The notes: generated by a model not told the origin, from the letters alone. 64,000 bases of DNA from an uncultured Lachnospira sp. (GCA_934359185.1 CAKRLE010000005.1:120498-184497), one strand, 5' to 3'; counted from the first letter of the stretch, positions 10,004 through 18,989 are shown. Made by a program: numbers and translations.

Positions 10004-10022
10004 ATATCCTCCTTAATTACGT

Positions 10023-11216
10023 TTACCTTGTGAGCTGGTTAAAATTATCAATAACATATCCGAGCTGCTCATCTGTTAAACGTGTGTGCAGTGGGAGTGT
10101 GATTTCTCCCTTGTACATTTCATATGAATTAGGAAAATCCTTAATATCAAATCCAAGATTCTTATATGCTGTGTGCATAGGAAGTGGTTTGTAGTGGACA
10201 TTAGTTGCTATTCCACGCTCTGCCATAGCAGTTATAAGGTCATTTCTCTTCTGCACATCTGCATCCTCAAGCCTTACAAGGCAGAGATGTCCGCTTGAAC
10301 ATACATGCTTATCATAATGTTTAAGCACGCTTATTCCGTCTCTTTCTATTCCTGCTGTATAACGCTCAATCATCTGCTTTCTTCTCGCAAGCATTCCATC
10401 ATATCTTCTAAACTGTGCAAGTCCGATAGCAGCAAGAACATCTGTCATATTGCATTTATAATAAGGTCCCACTATGTCATATTCCCATGCTCCTAGCTTT
10501 GTCTTAGCCAGTGCATCCTTAGACTGTCCATGAAGTGTGAGAAGCATAAGCTGATGATATATCTCATCATTGTCAATACCATCTATATCTCTCCAGACAA
10601 GTGCTCCACCCTCTGCTGTTGTGAAATTCTTAACAGCATGAAATGAAAAGCTTGTAAAATCTGCCGCCTGTCCACTCATAACACCATCTCTTGATGCTCC
10701 AAATCCATGAGCTGAATCTGCAAGGATAAGTATGTGCCCAAGTGCTTCCTGCATCTTGTTAGCTGGCTTAAATATTCCTTTTTTGCTCATGATAATCTTT
10801 CTTATCCTGTCATAATCAACCATGACACCTGCTATATCAACGGGTATTATAGCTTTAGTCTTGTCAGTAATAAGTTCTTCTATTCTATTATAATCAAGAT
10901 GATACGTTCCTTTTTCTACGTCTATCAATTTGAGTGTGGCTCCAACATGGCATACCACACTTGCTGACGCAGTATAAGTATATGCCGGAACAATAACCTC
11001 ATCACCTGGTCCAACGCCAAATATCCTGAGAGCCATCTCCATACATGCAGTTGCAGAATTAAGAGCTGCAGCCTTGCCTGAATGTGTATACTCTGCAACC
11101 TCTCTTTCGAGTTCCTTAGTCTTAGGGCCTGTAGTTATCCAGCCTGAACGAAGTGCTTCTGTTACTTCTTTAATCTCTTCCTCTGTAATATCTGGTGGTG
11201 AAAATGGAATATTCAT
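10023..11216 (-). CDS. PLP-dependent nucleotide-sugar aminotransferase (DegT/DnrJ/EryC1/StrS family)
   Basis: At 397 residues it is typical for the family. The PLP Schiff-base Lys is K196 in SFHAVKNFTTAEGG, and ADSAHGFG (166-173) supplies the Asp that binds the pyridine nitrogen. The family aminates keto-sugar nucleotides. Together with the 4,6-dehydratase of this operon it should give a UDP-4-amino-4,6-dideoxy sugar, as PglE does in bacillosamine synthesis. No PglD-type N-acetyltransferase is visible in the window. The gene starts two bases after the PEGA lipoprotein and is followed 20 bases later by the phosphoglycosyl transferase. Confidence 0.93.
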   Translation of the reverse strand: MNIPFSPPDITEEEIKEVTEALRSGWITTGPKTKELEREVAEYTHSGKAAALNSATACMEMALRIFGVGPGDEVIVPAYTYTASASVVCHVGATLKLIDVEKGTYHLDYNRIEELITDKTKAIIPVDIAGVMVDYDRIRKIIMSKKGIFKPANKMQEALGHILILADSAHGFGASRDGVMSGQAADFTSFSFHAVKNFTTAEGGALVWRDIDGIDNDEIYHQLMLLTLHGQSKDALAKTKLGAWEYDIVGPYYKCNMTDVLAAIGLAQFRRYDGMLARRKQMIERYTAGIERDGISVLKHYDKHVCSSGHLCLVRLEDADVQKRNDLITAMAERGIATNVHYKPLPMHTAYKNLGFDIKDFPNSYEMYKGEITLPLHTRLTDEQLGYVIDNFNQLTR

Positions 11217-11218
11217 AT

Positions 11219-12604
11219 CTAATTAGTTCCTCCCTGTGTCTTAACCATTGACGGAAATGCGTATGTCAGATCACCGGCACCGCTCTCTATCGAGATGGAA
11301 TAGCTGACTGTATTATACCCACTTTGTGTAAGTGTTATTGTCTTAGTTCCTTCTGTTTTCTTAAATGTACATGGAACAGTTCCTGCATACACGCTGTCTA
11401 CATATAGAGCAGCTCCCGCAGGAGAGGTTACCTTTACACTATAACTGCCATCACTGCTGGCTGTCGTAGCTGCAGCAGTAGTCCTTGCCGCAGCCTTAGT
11501 TGTTGCTGATGTAGTACTGCTTGCAGCCGTTGAAGCCTTAGTTGTTGCACTTGACTTTGCAACCATATCTATAACCTTTGTCACATATGAAGAATTAACC
11601 ACAAATGTCTCCATATACTCCTCATAATGATTCTTGACAAGTGTAAGCTTATGTGAACCATATGATAACTGCACTGGTACTGAATAATCTACTTCCTCGC
11701 CATCTATGGACATAATTGCGTCCGAAGGTGTGACACTGAAATTAACCGTTCCCTGAAGCTGTGCTGGCTGTACATATTCGCTGAAATCCAGCTTTGTCTC
11801 CTGCCCACTTTCAACTGTCACTTCTTTCGTTGCATCCATTGTTCCATTCTCTATTTCAACATTGTATGTGCCAACAGCTGCCGTAACTATCATATCCTCT
11901 GTGACATTATACAACTGGCTCTTTCCAATCTGTGCATATCCACCTATAAATGCATCAATACCTGTAAATCTGATATATCCATGCCCCTTATCAACCACAA
12001 CAGAATATACTGTATTGCCAATTCCGCGCAGTGTTACTTCATCCTGCTTTACCACTTCTGCTATAGGGATCTTATCCTCACCAGATATAACCAATGCCTT
12101 TTCACTGTATATATAAGACGATGCTCCTGAGTTTATTCTTCTGTTAGACTCATTAACCTCGACATTATTGAATCCGCTCACCTCAAATGCATCCTGATTT
12201 CCCTTTATTGAAGTAGCAACGCCTTTCTTATTGCAAACAACATCATATATCTCTCCAAGAATAAGATTAGATGGTGCAATCGCTGTTCCGTACTTTGTTG
12301 CAAATACAGTTCCCCCCGAATATGGAACTTCATATTCCACACCTGAATTAGTATCTATAAAATTAGCCTTCTTACTGTCTTTATCAATATATGACATTAC
12401 GCCTGTCACTGTTATCTGCTGTGATGCTCCTGTTGTGGCTTCTGTTATATTCTTCTTAGGTGCTGTCAGTATCGAGCTTCCCGGTGTTATCGTTCCGCTT
12501 TTATTGCCATTGCCTATACTACATCCCACCAAACTTAACACACATATTACAAGCCCCATTATAAGAGCTGTCATTTTTCTCATCGCAGATGTATGTTTAT
12601 CCAT
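11219..12604 (-). CDS. PEGA-domain lipoprotein
   Basis: A 461-residue predicted lipoprotein: basic N-terminus, hydrophobic core and lipobox LVGC with Cys at 28. A beta-rich region (about 60-280) is followed by two PEGA-like modules. One lies around 285-345 (SITPSDA-like start, VPVQLSYGSHKLTLVK). The other is at the C-terminus (about 385-455; SPAGAALYVDSVYAGTVPC, GTKTITLTQSGY). Between them is an Ala/Thr-rich linker (about 350-380), probably extended and possibly glycosylated. It is the first gene of the glycan operon and may sit at the surface where the polymer is attached or sensed; that role is inference. The ribosome site is weak (AAAGG 14 bases upstream). Confidence 0.82.
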   Translation of the reverse strand: MDKHTSAMRKMTALIMGLVICVLSLVGCSIGNGNKSGTITPGSSILTAPKKNITEATTGASQQITVTGVMSYIDKDSKKANFIDTNSGVEYEVPYSGGTVFATKYGTAIAPSNLILGEIYDVVCNKKGVATSIKGNQDAFEVSGFNNVEVNESNRRINSGASSYIYSEKALVISGEDKIPIAEVVKQDEVTLRGIGNTVYSVVVDKGHGYIRFTGIDAFIGGYAQIGKSQLYNVTEDMIVTAAVGTYNVEIENGTMDATKEVTVESGQETKLDFSEYVQPAQLQGTVNFSVTPSDAIMSIDGEEVDYSVPVQLSYGSHKLTLVKNHYEEYMETFVVNSSYVTKVIDMVAKSSATTKASTAASSTTSATTKAAARTTAAATTASSDGSYSVKVTSPAGAALYVDSVYAGTVPCTFKKTEGTKTITLTQSGYNTVSYSISIESGAGDLTYAFPSMVKTQGGTN

Positions 12605-12664
12605 AATATCAGATTGTACCTTTCTTAAGAGTATAGTTACCCAGTTTTTATGTATACTATGTTG

Positions 12665-12693
12665 ATTCTATCACAATGCACATATAGTTGCAA
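12665..12693 (-). promoter_or_regulatory. Putative sigma-A promoter for the glycan operon
   Basis: On the minus strand TTGCAA and TAGAAT are separated by 17 bases, ahead of the PEGA lipoprotein gene. It overlaps the 3' end of the CotS-like gene, so read-through from that gene is also possible. Confidence 0.45.
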
Positions 12694-13675
12694 CAAAATC
12701 AAGTCTTCTGATGTTTTGTTCAACACATCCATTAAGCTTTTCAATGCTTTTAGGAGATACCCACGCCTTATTCATATTGTAATAATGATTGACTATCTTC
12801 CAGAATTTCTCTGGAAATGCAAATAAAACAGACATAATTCCTATATCTTCATCACTTATTCTCTTAACTTTGTCATACTCATCCAGCATTTTATATGCAA
12901 GATCAATGTCCCAGTTATATTTCTCAAGTATCTTTCTCATAAACTGATACAAATCCAACACCTGCGAATCAATCCGACATTTTTCCATATTCGTAACTGC
13001 AACTCCAGTATCGCTTATAATAATATTATGATATGTATAATTACCATGTATAAGGCTGTTAACACTGTCTGCTTTTGCAATTCCATCAACCACCGCCTTG
13101 TCGCCTAGCATTCCACAAGCTCTCTGCGCCTCCGCATAAAATCTTCCTATATTCCTATATATACTCATTTCATACTCTGTCTTTTGCTTCTTATTCCTCA
13201 GATAATTACCAGCCATCCTCATCTCTTTAGTATGTCTTATAATAGTCTTTGCAACATTGCCTCTTGTAAGAACAAACTCATTGTCCTCACTTATTATGGC
13301 ATCTGCCGCATTGTCCAACGCAATATGAAGCCTTGCCATCGCTGATACTGCATCAAGAATATCACGGATACTTCTGACATTACATTCACTGCCCGGATAC
13401 ATATCCTTCAATACATATTTTCTCCCCTCATCTGATGCCTCAGATATTATCTCTCCATCTTTATTTTTCACATATGTGTCCAGATACTCATATCCCCCCT
13501 GCTTGACAGCTCTCGTTATCACATCTTCCCTTTTGTAATATTTATCCTGCTTCACACATTCCAGCAAGAGCTTATCGCCCTGGTTTGTTATAACTATCAT
13601 GCCTCCCCTGCCCCGCACACTGCGGTATATATTCAAATCATACTGATCAAGTATATCAAGCGATTTTTCATTCAT
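12671..13675 (-). CDS. CotS-like / aminoglycoside-phosphotransferase-fold protein, possible pseudokinase
   Basis: A 334-residue protein of the APH/CotS kinase-like fold as seen in clostridial CotS proteins. The catalytic-loop region reads LIHGNYTYHN (about residues 207-217). The invariant Asp of the HGDxxxxN Brenner motif is replaced by Asn. The later metal-binding Asp region reads TNMEKCRID and also has Asn where Asp is usual. This suggests weak or absent phosphotransfer, though fold and length are intact. ATG at 13675 has GGGGGA upstream; the longer GTG start at 13693 overlaps that site. CotS in Bacillus is a spore-coat protein. Here it lies just upstream of the glycan operon, so a role in spore-surface or glycan assembly is possible but unproven. 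Confidence 0.75.
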   Translation of the reverse strand: MNEKSLDILDQYDLNIYRSVRGRGGMIVITNQGDKLLLECVKQDKYYKREDVITRAVKQGGYEYLDTYVKNKDGEIISEASDEGRKYVLKDMYPGSECNVRSIRDILDAVSAMARLHIALDNAADAIISEDNEFVLTRGNVAKTIIRHTKEMRMAGNYLRNKKQKTEYEMSIYRNIGRFYAEAQRACGMLGDKAVVDGIAKADSVNSLIHGNYTYHNIIISDTGVAVTNMEKCRIDSQVLDLYQFMRKILEKYNWDIDLAYKMLDEYDKVKRISDEDIGIMSVLFAFPEKFWKIVNHYYNMNKAWVSPKSIEKLNGCVEQNIRRLDFVATICAL

Positions 13676-13722
13676 TGACAGTCTCCCCCACACTTATTAA
13701 TCATAACTATTATTATGTAAGG

Positions 13723-13765
13723 CACAAAAAAATAATGCCCTCAAGTTTAAAAACTTGAGAGCATT
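13723..13765 (-). terminator. Rho-independent terminator after cca
   Basis: The arms at 13734-13748 and 13751-13765 pair over 15 bases with one mismatch. On the minus strand they are followed by a run of seven T. It ends the transcript leaving cca and the structured element behind it. Confidence 0.8.
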
Positions 13766-13941
13766 CTCATCAACATCTTTAACTAAACCGTTCAAGCGAA
13801 GCGCGTTTTTAGCAATCCGGCTTTAATATACTTTGTCGTGCCGACCTTAGAGCCACTAGACACAAAGGACCAGCAATTCTGGTATAGGCATACAGCCTGC
13901 AAGGGGCATACGGTACACACGGGCTGCGCCGCAGGCGGGGT
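13766..13941 (-). repeat. Structured 3' element after cca (shares a core with 28578-28664)
   Basis: The element starts directly at the cca stop codon and runs to the terminator. The core at 13784-13871 matches 28578-28664: TGCTAAAAACGCGCTT then YGCTTG, plus TTTGTGTCTAG and CTCTAAGGT and ACGACA in the same order and spacing. It contains small stems (CTGCG/CGCAG close to the stop codon; ACCAG/CTGGT). It has no credible reading frame. It is a member of a dispersed intergenic repeat family whose function I do not know. Confidence 0.7.
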
Positions 13942-15177
13942 TTAGTTGAAATGTTCCAGCATCGCGAGCAGCGTTGCCTTATCATTAAGCTTCGGATTGT
14001 CCATCACAACATGAAGCAATTCATTGAGCGTCCTGCCAATCTGCGGTCCTGTCATTCCATATTCAATTAAATCATTACCAGTTATATCAAGGTCTTTAAT
14101 CGTCACACAATCGCCCCTTGCTATAATATCATCCATCATCTTCTTAACGGCAGCTATATGATTATGCTTTCCCGGAAGGATTATTCCTGTAATCTCCTCC
14201 TTGGCTGTCGTAAGAGCTTCATCATGTATGATAAGATTGTCAAAAAGCTCTCGTCCATAGCGGTTCAACGCCTCTCTTATAGCCGGCTCATTCTCATCTA
14301 TCGTAACCTTGGAATTAGCAACGATAGCAGTCACACTGTCAACAGTGTGGTTGTCCAGCTTAAGGCTTCTAAGAACTCCCTTTGCCTTATCTGGCTCAAG
14401 AGAATTAAGAAGCGCCGCATATCTTAATATAACAGTCTTTTCTGTATGCTTTAACATACTAAGGGCATTATGTCTGTATCTTCCCTCAAATATAGCTGCA
14501 ACATCTGGTAAAACCACCGAAAATATACCAGTCTCGTAATACAGCTCCACTTTCTCCGGATTATCAGACATAATCGTCTTGGTAAGTTCCACCTGGATTC
14601 TTTCCATGCTTACCTGTGCGATATTAGGAGACAGCTTTTCGATAGCCTTATATGTCTCCTTATCTATCTCAAATGAAAGCTGTGCCGAGAATCTTATAGC
14701 CCTCATCATTCTTAAGGCATCCTCTGTAAAACGCTCTATAGGATTACCTACACATCTTACAATCCCACGTTCAAGGTCACCTTGTCCGTCAAATTCATCG
14801 ACAAGCCCATTCTTATCACTATATGCCATTGCATTAATAGTGAAATCTCTTCTTTTAAGGTCTTCAAAAAGATTAACTGCAAATTCTACATTTTCAGGAT
14901 GCCTGCCATCTTTGTACTCACCATCAATCCTGTAGGTTGTAACCTCATAGCCTGTCTTTCCTATCATAACAGTCACTGTGCCATGTTTAAGTCCTGTATC
15001 CACAGTTCTCTTAAACATAGATTTGACCTGCATAGGAAGTGCTGATGTGGTTATATCCCAGTCATATGGTGTCTTTCCAAGCAATGTGTCTCTTACACAT
15101 CCACCGACAGCATAAGCTTCGCATCCATGTTCTTCAATTGTGCCAATAATTGCTCTGACATCCTCTGGAAGCTGCAT
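13942..15177 (-). CDS. cca: CCA-adding tRNA nucleotidyltransferase / poly(A) polymerase family
   Basis: A class II nucleotidyltransferase of 411 residues. AYAVGGCVRDTLLG (about 21-34) is the nucleotide-binding loop. DWD at 39-41 holds the two catalytic carboxylates, and the RRDFTINAMAY and RMMRAIRF motifs follow. The length fits bacterial CCA-adding enzymes. It adds or repairs the 3' CCA of tRNAs, which is needed here because the tRNA genes at 63.2-63.8 kb that I read (for example Phe) do not encode CCA. AAGGAG lies five bases before the ATG. It follows proS by 26 bases, so the two tRNA-maturation genes are probably co-transcribed. Confidence 0.94.
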   Translation of the reverse strand: MQLPEDVRAIIGTIEEHGCEAYAVGGCVRDTLLGKTPYDWDITTSALPMQVKSMFKRTVDTGLKHGTVTVMIGKTGYEVTTYRIDGEYKDGRHPENVEFAVNLFEDLKRRDFTINAMAYSDKNGLVDEFDGQGDLERGIVRCVGNPIERFTEDALRMMRAIRFSAQLSFEIDKETYKAIEKLSPNIAQVSMERIQVELTKTIMSDNPEKVELYYETGIFSVVLPDVAAIFEGRYRHNALSMLKHTEKTVILRYAALLNSLEPDKAKGVLRSLKLDNHTVDSVTAIVANSKVTIDENEPAIREALNRYGRELFDNLIIHDEALTTAKEEITGIILPGKHNHIAAVKKMMDDIIARGDCVTIKDLDITGNDLIEYGMTGPQIGRTLNELLHVVMDNPKLNDKATLLAMLEHFN

Positions 15178-15203
15178 ATAGTCTCCTTACCAAATAACTT
15201 TAA

Positions 15204-16643
15204 TTAGTATGCCTTACCCCAGTAAACCATCTTCTTAGCCGGCTTTCCACAGCATACACATACATCACTGAGCTGTTCCTGTGCAAATGGCATACATCTT
15301 GATGTAGCTGTTGTATCTTCCTTAATCTTGTCCTCACAAGCCTGGTCACCACACCACATAGCCTTAACAAATCCTGGCTTGTTGGCAACTATATCCTTGA
15401 ACTCATCATAGTTAGCTGCAACATATGTGTGTGCATCTCTGTGTGCTCTTGCTCTCTCAAGCATCTCTGACTGCATTGTATCAAGCACTTCCTTAATCTT
15501 GTCTGCAAGTCCGTCTATCTGAGCCTCAATCTTTTCTCTTGTATCTCTTCTTACAATGATAGCCTTGCCAGCCTCGATGTCTCTTGGTCCCATCTCTACA
15601 CGCACTGGAATACCACGCATCTCCTGCTCCGAGAACTTCCATCCTGGATTCTTATCACTGTCATCAACCTTAACACGAAGACCTGCTGCCTTGAGAGCTG
15701 CTGCAACCTCTGCCGCCTTCTCAAGGACGCCTTCCTTCTTCTGCATAATTGGAATAATATCAACCTGTACTGGTGCAATTCTAGGAGGAAGAACAAGTCC
15801 GCTGTTATCACCATGAACCATAATCATAGCGCCGATAAGTCTTGTTGTTGTGCCCCATGATGTCTGATGAACATACTTTAACTTATTATCCTTGTCTGTA
15901 TACTGTATTCCAAATGCTTTGGCAAATCCATCACCAAAATTATGACTTGTACCAGACTGGAGAGCCTTGCCATCGTGCATGAGTGCCTCGATTGTGTATG
16001 TTGCCTCTGCTCCGGCGAACTTCTCCTTGTCTGTCTTACGTCCCTTGATAACCGGCATAGCAAGCACTTCCTCGCAGAAGTCAGCATATATATTAAGCAT
16101 CTGCTGTGTTCTAGCCTCTGCCTCTTCTGCTGTTGCGTGTGCTGTGTGTCCTTCCTGCCATAAGAACTCTCTTGAACGTAAGAAAGGTCTTGTCTCCTTC
16201 TCCCATCTTACAACTGAACACCACTGGTTATACACCTTTGGCAAATCTCTGTATGACTGAATCTCATCCTTATAAAAATCACAGAATAATGTCTCTGACG
16301 TAGGACGTACACACATTTTCTCCTGAAGCGGATTAAGTCCACCCTGTGTTACCCACGCAACTTCTGGTGCAAATCCTTCTACGTGGTCTTTTTCCTTCTC
16401 AAGAAGACTTTCTGGTATAAACATTGGAAGATATACATTTTCAACTCCTGCTTCCTTAAATCTTCTGTCCATTTCATGCTGTATATTTTCCCAGATTGCA
16501 TATCCAGCAGGCTTAAATATCATACATCCCTTAACACTTGAGTATGACATAAGCTCTGCTTTCTTGCAGACATCTGTATACCACTGTGCAAAATCTACAT
16601 CCATAGATGTAATCGCTTCAACTAATTTTTTATCCTCTGCCAT
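15204..16643 (-). CDS. proS: Prolyl-tRNA synthetase, archaeal/eukaryotic type
   Basis: A 479-residue class IIa synthetase without the large editing insertion of E. coli-type ProRS. Motif 2 region [20 protein letters not shown] lies at about residues 142-161, and motif 3 [21 protein letters not shown] near 271-291. The C-terminal extension carries [11 protein letters not shown] and ends WGKAY with the terminal Tyr typical of the archaeal-type enzyme, including a Cys zinc site. It charges tRNA-Pro with proline in the cytoplasm. AAAGGAG is placed well before the ATG. The 47-base gap to the upstream gene leaves no room for a T-box leader. Confidence 0.96.
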   Translation of the reverse strand: MAEDKKLVEAITSMDVDFAQWYTDVCKKAELMSYSSVKGCMIFKPAGYAIWENIQHEMDRRFKEAGVENVYLPMFIPESLLEKEKDHVEGFAPEVAWVTQGGLNPLQEKMCVRPTSETLFCDFYKDEIQSYRDLPKVYNQWCSVVRWEKETRPFLRSREFLWQEGHTAHATAEEAEARTQQMLNIYADFCEEVLAMPVIKGRKTDKEKFAGAEATYTIEALMHDGKALQSGTSHNFGDGFAKAFGIQYTDKDNKLKYVHQTSWGTTTRLIGAMIMVHGDNSGLVLPPRIAPVQVDIIPIMQKKEGVLEKAAEVAAALKAAGLRVKVDDSDKNPGWKFSEQEMRGIPVRVEMGPRDIEAGKAIIVRRDTREKIEAQIDGLADKIKEVLDTMQSEMLERARAHRDAHTYVAANYDEFKDIVANKPGFVKAMWCGDQACEDKIKEDTTATSRCMPFAQEQLSDVCVCCGKPAKKMVYWGKAY

Positions 16644-16690
16644 TGTTATGACTCCTTTTAATAATATTGTTTTTTAGTTTATCATTTTAT

Positions 16691-17392
16691 CTAACGGATT
16701 TCAAGCATGGTATTCCACCATTGCGGCGTCACACTGTACTCTTTTCCATCTACATTGATAGAATGGGCGCACAACGCTATCTCTCTTGGCTTCATGCCTA
16801 TATTTTTCAATTCCAACCCACTTACAGGTTCTATGTTTAAATGTTTTTCACCACACACAGACATATATTTTCCATCACCTACAACTGCATGCCCTCTTGA
16901 TGCAAGCTGAACCCTTATCTGATGAAAACGCCCTGTGTGAAGATTAATCTTCAAAAGAGAAATCTCTGTCCCATCAATCTCAGCCTCACTTACAATCTCG
17001 TAATCAAGCTCTGCATATTTGGCATTTTTATTATTTTTATCACTGATTACCGCTGTATTATCCCTTGTTTTCTCTATATGATCTGACAGCACTGCCTTGG
17101 ATTCTTTCATCTTCCCATACACAAGTGCATAATACTGCTTGCAGAATCCCTGCTGCTGCATAATCTGGGAGTATCTTGCGGCACTCTCCTTATTCTTTGC
17201 CATCAGCACAACTCCACTGACCGGACGGTCAAGCCTGTTAATAACCGCCGCATATGACGGCTCACCCTTTCTTTTGCGATAATTCATAACCTCGCTTACC
17301 ATATCAAGGTCAAAATTTTTCCCGCTCTGTGTAAGCTGCCCTGCCTCTTTTTTTAGAATTATCTTATCTTTGTCTTCATATATTATTTCCAT
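16691..17392 (-). CDS. RluA-family pseudouridine synthase
   Basis: A 233-residue RNA pseudouridine synthase. INRLDRPVSGVVLMAKN (about 51-67) holds the catalytic Asp at 55, and LHTGRFHQIRVQLASRGHAVVGD is the RluA-type C-terminal motif. There is no S4 domain, as in short members (RluA/TruC/YtzG-like). The target uridine in rRNA or tRNA cannot be told. ATG at 17392 has AAAGG nine bases upstream; the ATG at 17401 directly abuts that site. It is probably in one transcript with proS and cca. Confidence 0.9.
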   Translation of the reverse strand: MEIIYEDKDKIILKKEAGQLTQSGKNFDLDMVSEVMNYRKRKGEPSYAAVINRLDRPVSGVVLMAKNKESAARYSQIMQQQGFCKQYYALVYGKMKESKAVLSDHIEKTRDNTAVISDKNNKNAKYAELDYEIVSEAEIDGTEISLLKINLHTGRFHQIRVQLASRGHAVVGDGKYMSVCGEKHLNIEPVSGLELKNIGMKPREIALCAHSINVDGKEYSVTPQWWNTMLEIR

Positions 17393-17490
17393 GTGATTCA
17401 TCCTTTAAAATGTTATTCTTACCTCAAAATATATCTGCACAACTCTATCATCTATATTATTACCTGACCATATCTAAAGTCAAATTATAC

Positions 17491-17519
17491 TTGACGCATT
17501 ACTAATGTATGTTTATTAT
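17491..17519 (+). promoter_or_regulatory. Sigma-A promoter for the Asn/Tyr-rich membrane protein
   Basis: TTGACG and TATTAT with a 17-base spacer. It predicts a leader of about 90 bases before the ATG at 17614. Confidence 0.6.
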
Positions 17520-17613
17520 GGTTTTAGGTTCTAAAAAATTTTAACTTGTGACCCACAAAACATAAGAAATCAGTAATTTATATATTAAATTATGCAAAGA
17601 AATGAGGACATAT

Positions 17614-18186
17614 ATGGATAATTATACACCAGATCCATTCTGGAACAACCAGAATCAGGACTCAAATAAATCCTCTGATAACAGCCAGCAAAACTATGGC
17701 AGTTATACAGATGATTATTCTAATGACCCAGATAAAGAGTATACATCTTATTCAGATAATGAAAATGCGCAGAACAGCCAGTCTGATAGTTCTGATTATA
17801 ATAATTACGACAGCCAGAACGGATACAATACAGGTTATAACAATTACGACAGCCAGAACAATTATAATACAGGTTATAACAATTACGACAGCCAGAACAA
17901 TTATAATACAGGCTATAACAACTACAACAAGCCACAGAACTGTCCTAAGTTCACTCCTCTGCTTGTATTTTCAATAATCTGTATCATTCTGTTCAGCAGA
18001 TTATTTGGCATTATTGCGCTGATTCTTTTATTTAATGCTAACAACAACTTCCGTTATGGAAGATATGACAAATATGAATCCTGCATTAAAATATGCACCA
18101 TCATGCTTGTAATATCAGTAATTGTAGGTATTTCATGGACTGTAATCATCGGAATAGCATCATATGCTTTTGATGCAATCAGATAA
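17614..18186 (+). CDS. Asn/Tyr/Gln-rich protein with C-terminal CD225-like two-TM domain
   Basis: A 190-residue protein. The first 110 residues are a low-complexity tail rich in Asn, Tyr, Gln, Asp and Ser, with three perfect-length 13-residue repeats (NYDSQNNYNTGYN type). The C-terminus has two hydrophobic segments (about 117-140 and 158-182) joined by a loop FRYGRYDKYESCIKI. This resembles the CD225/dispanin-like domain of small bacterial membrane proteins, but the match is by pattern only. The ATG at 17614 has AGGA five to six bases upstream and is preferred over 17602. It is monocistronic, with its own promoter and terminator, and convergent with the response regulator. Function unknown. 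Confidence 0.7.
   Translation: MDNYTPDPFWNNQNQDSNKSSDNSQQNYGSYTDDYSNDPDKEYTSYSDNENAQNSQSDSSDYNNYDSQNGYNTGYNNYDSQNNYNTGYNNYDSQNNYNTGYNNYNKPQNCPKFTPLLVFSIICIILFSRLFGIIALILLFNANNNFRYGRYDKYESCIKICTIMLVISVIVGISWTVIIGIASYAFDAIR
17803..17919 (+). repeat. Tandem repeat, three units of 39 bp, in frame
   Basis: Units at 17803-17841, 17842-17880 and 17881-17919 each encode 13 residues. Units 2 and 3 differ by one base and unit 1 by a few. The repeat opens long frames in other registers, which are artefacts. The copy number is likely to vary between strains. Confidence 0.95.
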
Positions 18187-18215
18187 TAATTAAAAGCTTT
18201 ATTAATGTCAAATAT

Positions 18216-18240
18216 GCCCCCAGAGAAGCACTCTGGGGGC
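18216..18240. terminator. Bidirectional terminator hairpin
   Basis: A perfect 10-bp GC-rich stem (GCCCCCAGAG / CTCTGGGGGC) with a 5-base loop lies between the convergent genes ending at 18186 (+) and 18267 (-). The flanks are AT-rich on both sides. Confidence 0.8.
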
Positions 18241-18266
18241 AATACTTTTATTACTTCCTCTATCGT

Positions 18267-18956
18267 TTACATTTTAAACCTGTATCCAACACCCCATATT
18301 GTCTCAATATACTGAGGCTTAGATGTATCAAGTTCAATCTTTTCTCTTATCTTCTTAATATGGACTGTGACTGTCGCTATATCACCGATTGAATCCATAT
18401 CCCAGATTTCTTTAAATAATTCATCCTTTGTATATACATGATTAGGATGCTCGGCAAGAAATGTGAGCAAATCAAATTCTTTAGTCGTAAATATCTTCTC
18501 CTCACCATTGACAAATACTCTTCTTGCAGTCTTATCAATCTTGATACCACGGATTTCAATTATATCATTGTTTTCCTTAGTACTGCTTACAAGTCTTTCA
18601 TATCTTGCAAGATGCGCCTTAACCCTTGCAACAAGCTCACTTGGGCTGAAAGGCTTAGTCATATAGTCATCCGCTCCGACACCAAGGCCTCTTATCTTGT
18701 CAATATCCTCTTTCTTTGCAGAAACCATTATAATTGGTGTATTCTTCTTCTCTCTTAACTGACGGCATATCTCAAATCCATCAACGCCAGGAAGCATTAC
18801 ATCAAGAATGCAGATATCGTAATCTCCATCAAGTGCAGCTTCAAGTCCACTTGTTCCGTCTGATTTAATAGTCACTTCAAATCCACTGAGTTCAAGATAA
18901 TCCTTTTCAATCTCAGCAATAGCTTCTTCATCTTCAACAATTAATACTTTGCTCAT
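18267..18956 (-). CDS. OmpR/PhoB-family response regulator
   Basis: A 229-residue regulator. The receiver domain (1-115) has acidic pocket EDE at 8-10, phospho-acceptor D52 in ILDVMLPG and conserved Lys in TKPFSPSEL. The winged-helix DNA-binding domain (about 130-229) has TKEFDLLTFLAEHPNHVYT and ends IWGVGYRF. It binds direct repeats as a dimer after phosphorylation. Its kinase is the next gene upstream (18990-20495), 33 bases away. The pair stands directly after murA, so an envelope-related signal is plausible. AAGGAG lies nine bases before the ATG. Confidence 0.95.
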   Translation of the reverse strand: MSKVLIVEDEEAIAEIEKDYLELSGFEVTIKSDGTSGLEAALDGDYDICILDVMLPGVDGFEICRQLREKKNTPIIMVSAKKEDIDKIRGLGVGADDYMTKPFSPSELVARVKAHLARYERLVSSTKENNDIIEIRGIKIDKTARRVFVNGEEKIFTTKEFDLLTFLAEHPNHVYTKDELFKEIWDMDSIGDIATVTVHIKKIREKIELDTSKPQYIETIWGVGYRFKM

Positions 18957-18989
18957 GTGTTTGTTCTCCTTATATAAATGCTTAACTTG

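Noticed and set aside
16644..16690. T-box or other leader before proS
   Set aside because: This gap lies before proS only as the far end of the neighbouring gene; it is 47 bases, too short for a T-box, and holds only a ribosome site.
17696..17977. 93-aa plus-strand frame and a 71-aa minus-strand frame with Ile/Thr- and Cys/Tyr-rich repeats
   Set aside because: Both are out-of-frame readings of the 39-bp tandem repeat in the real gene at 17614-18186.
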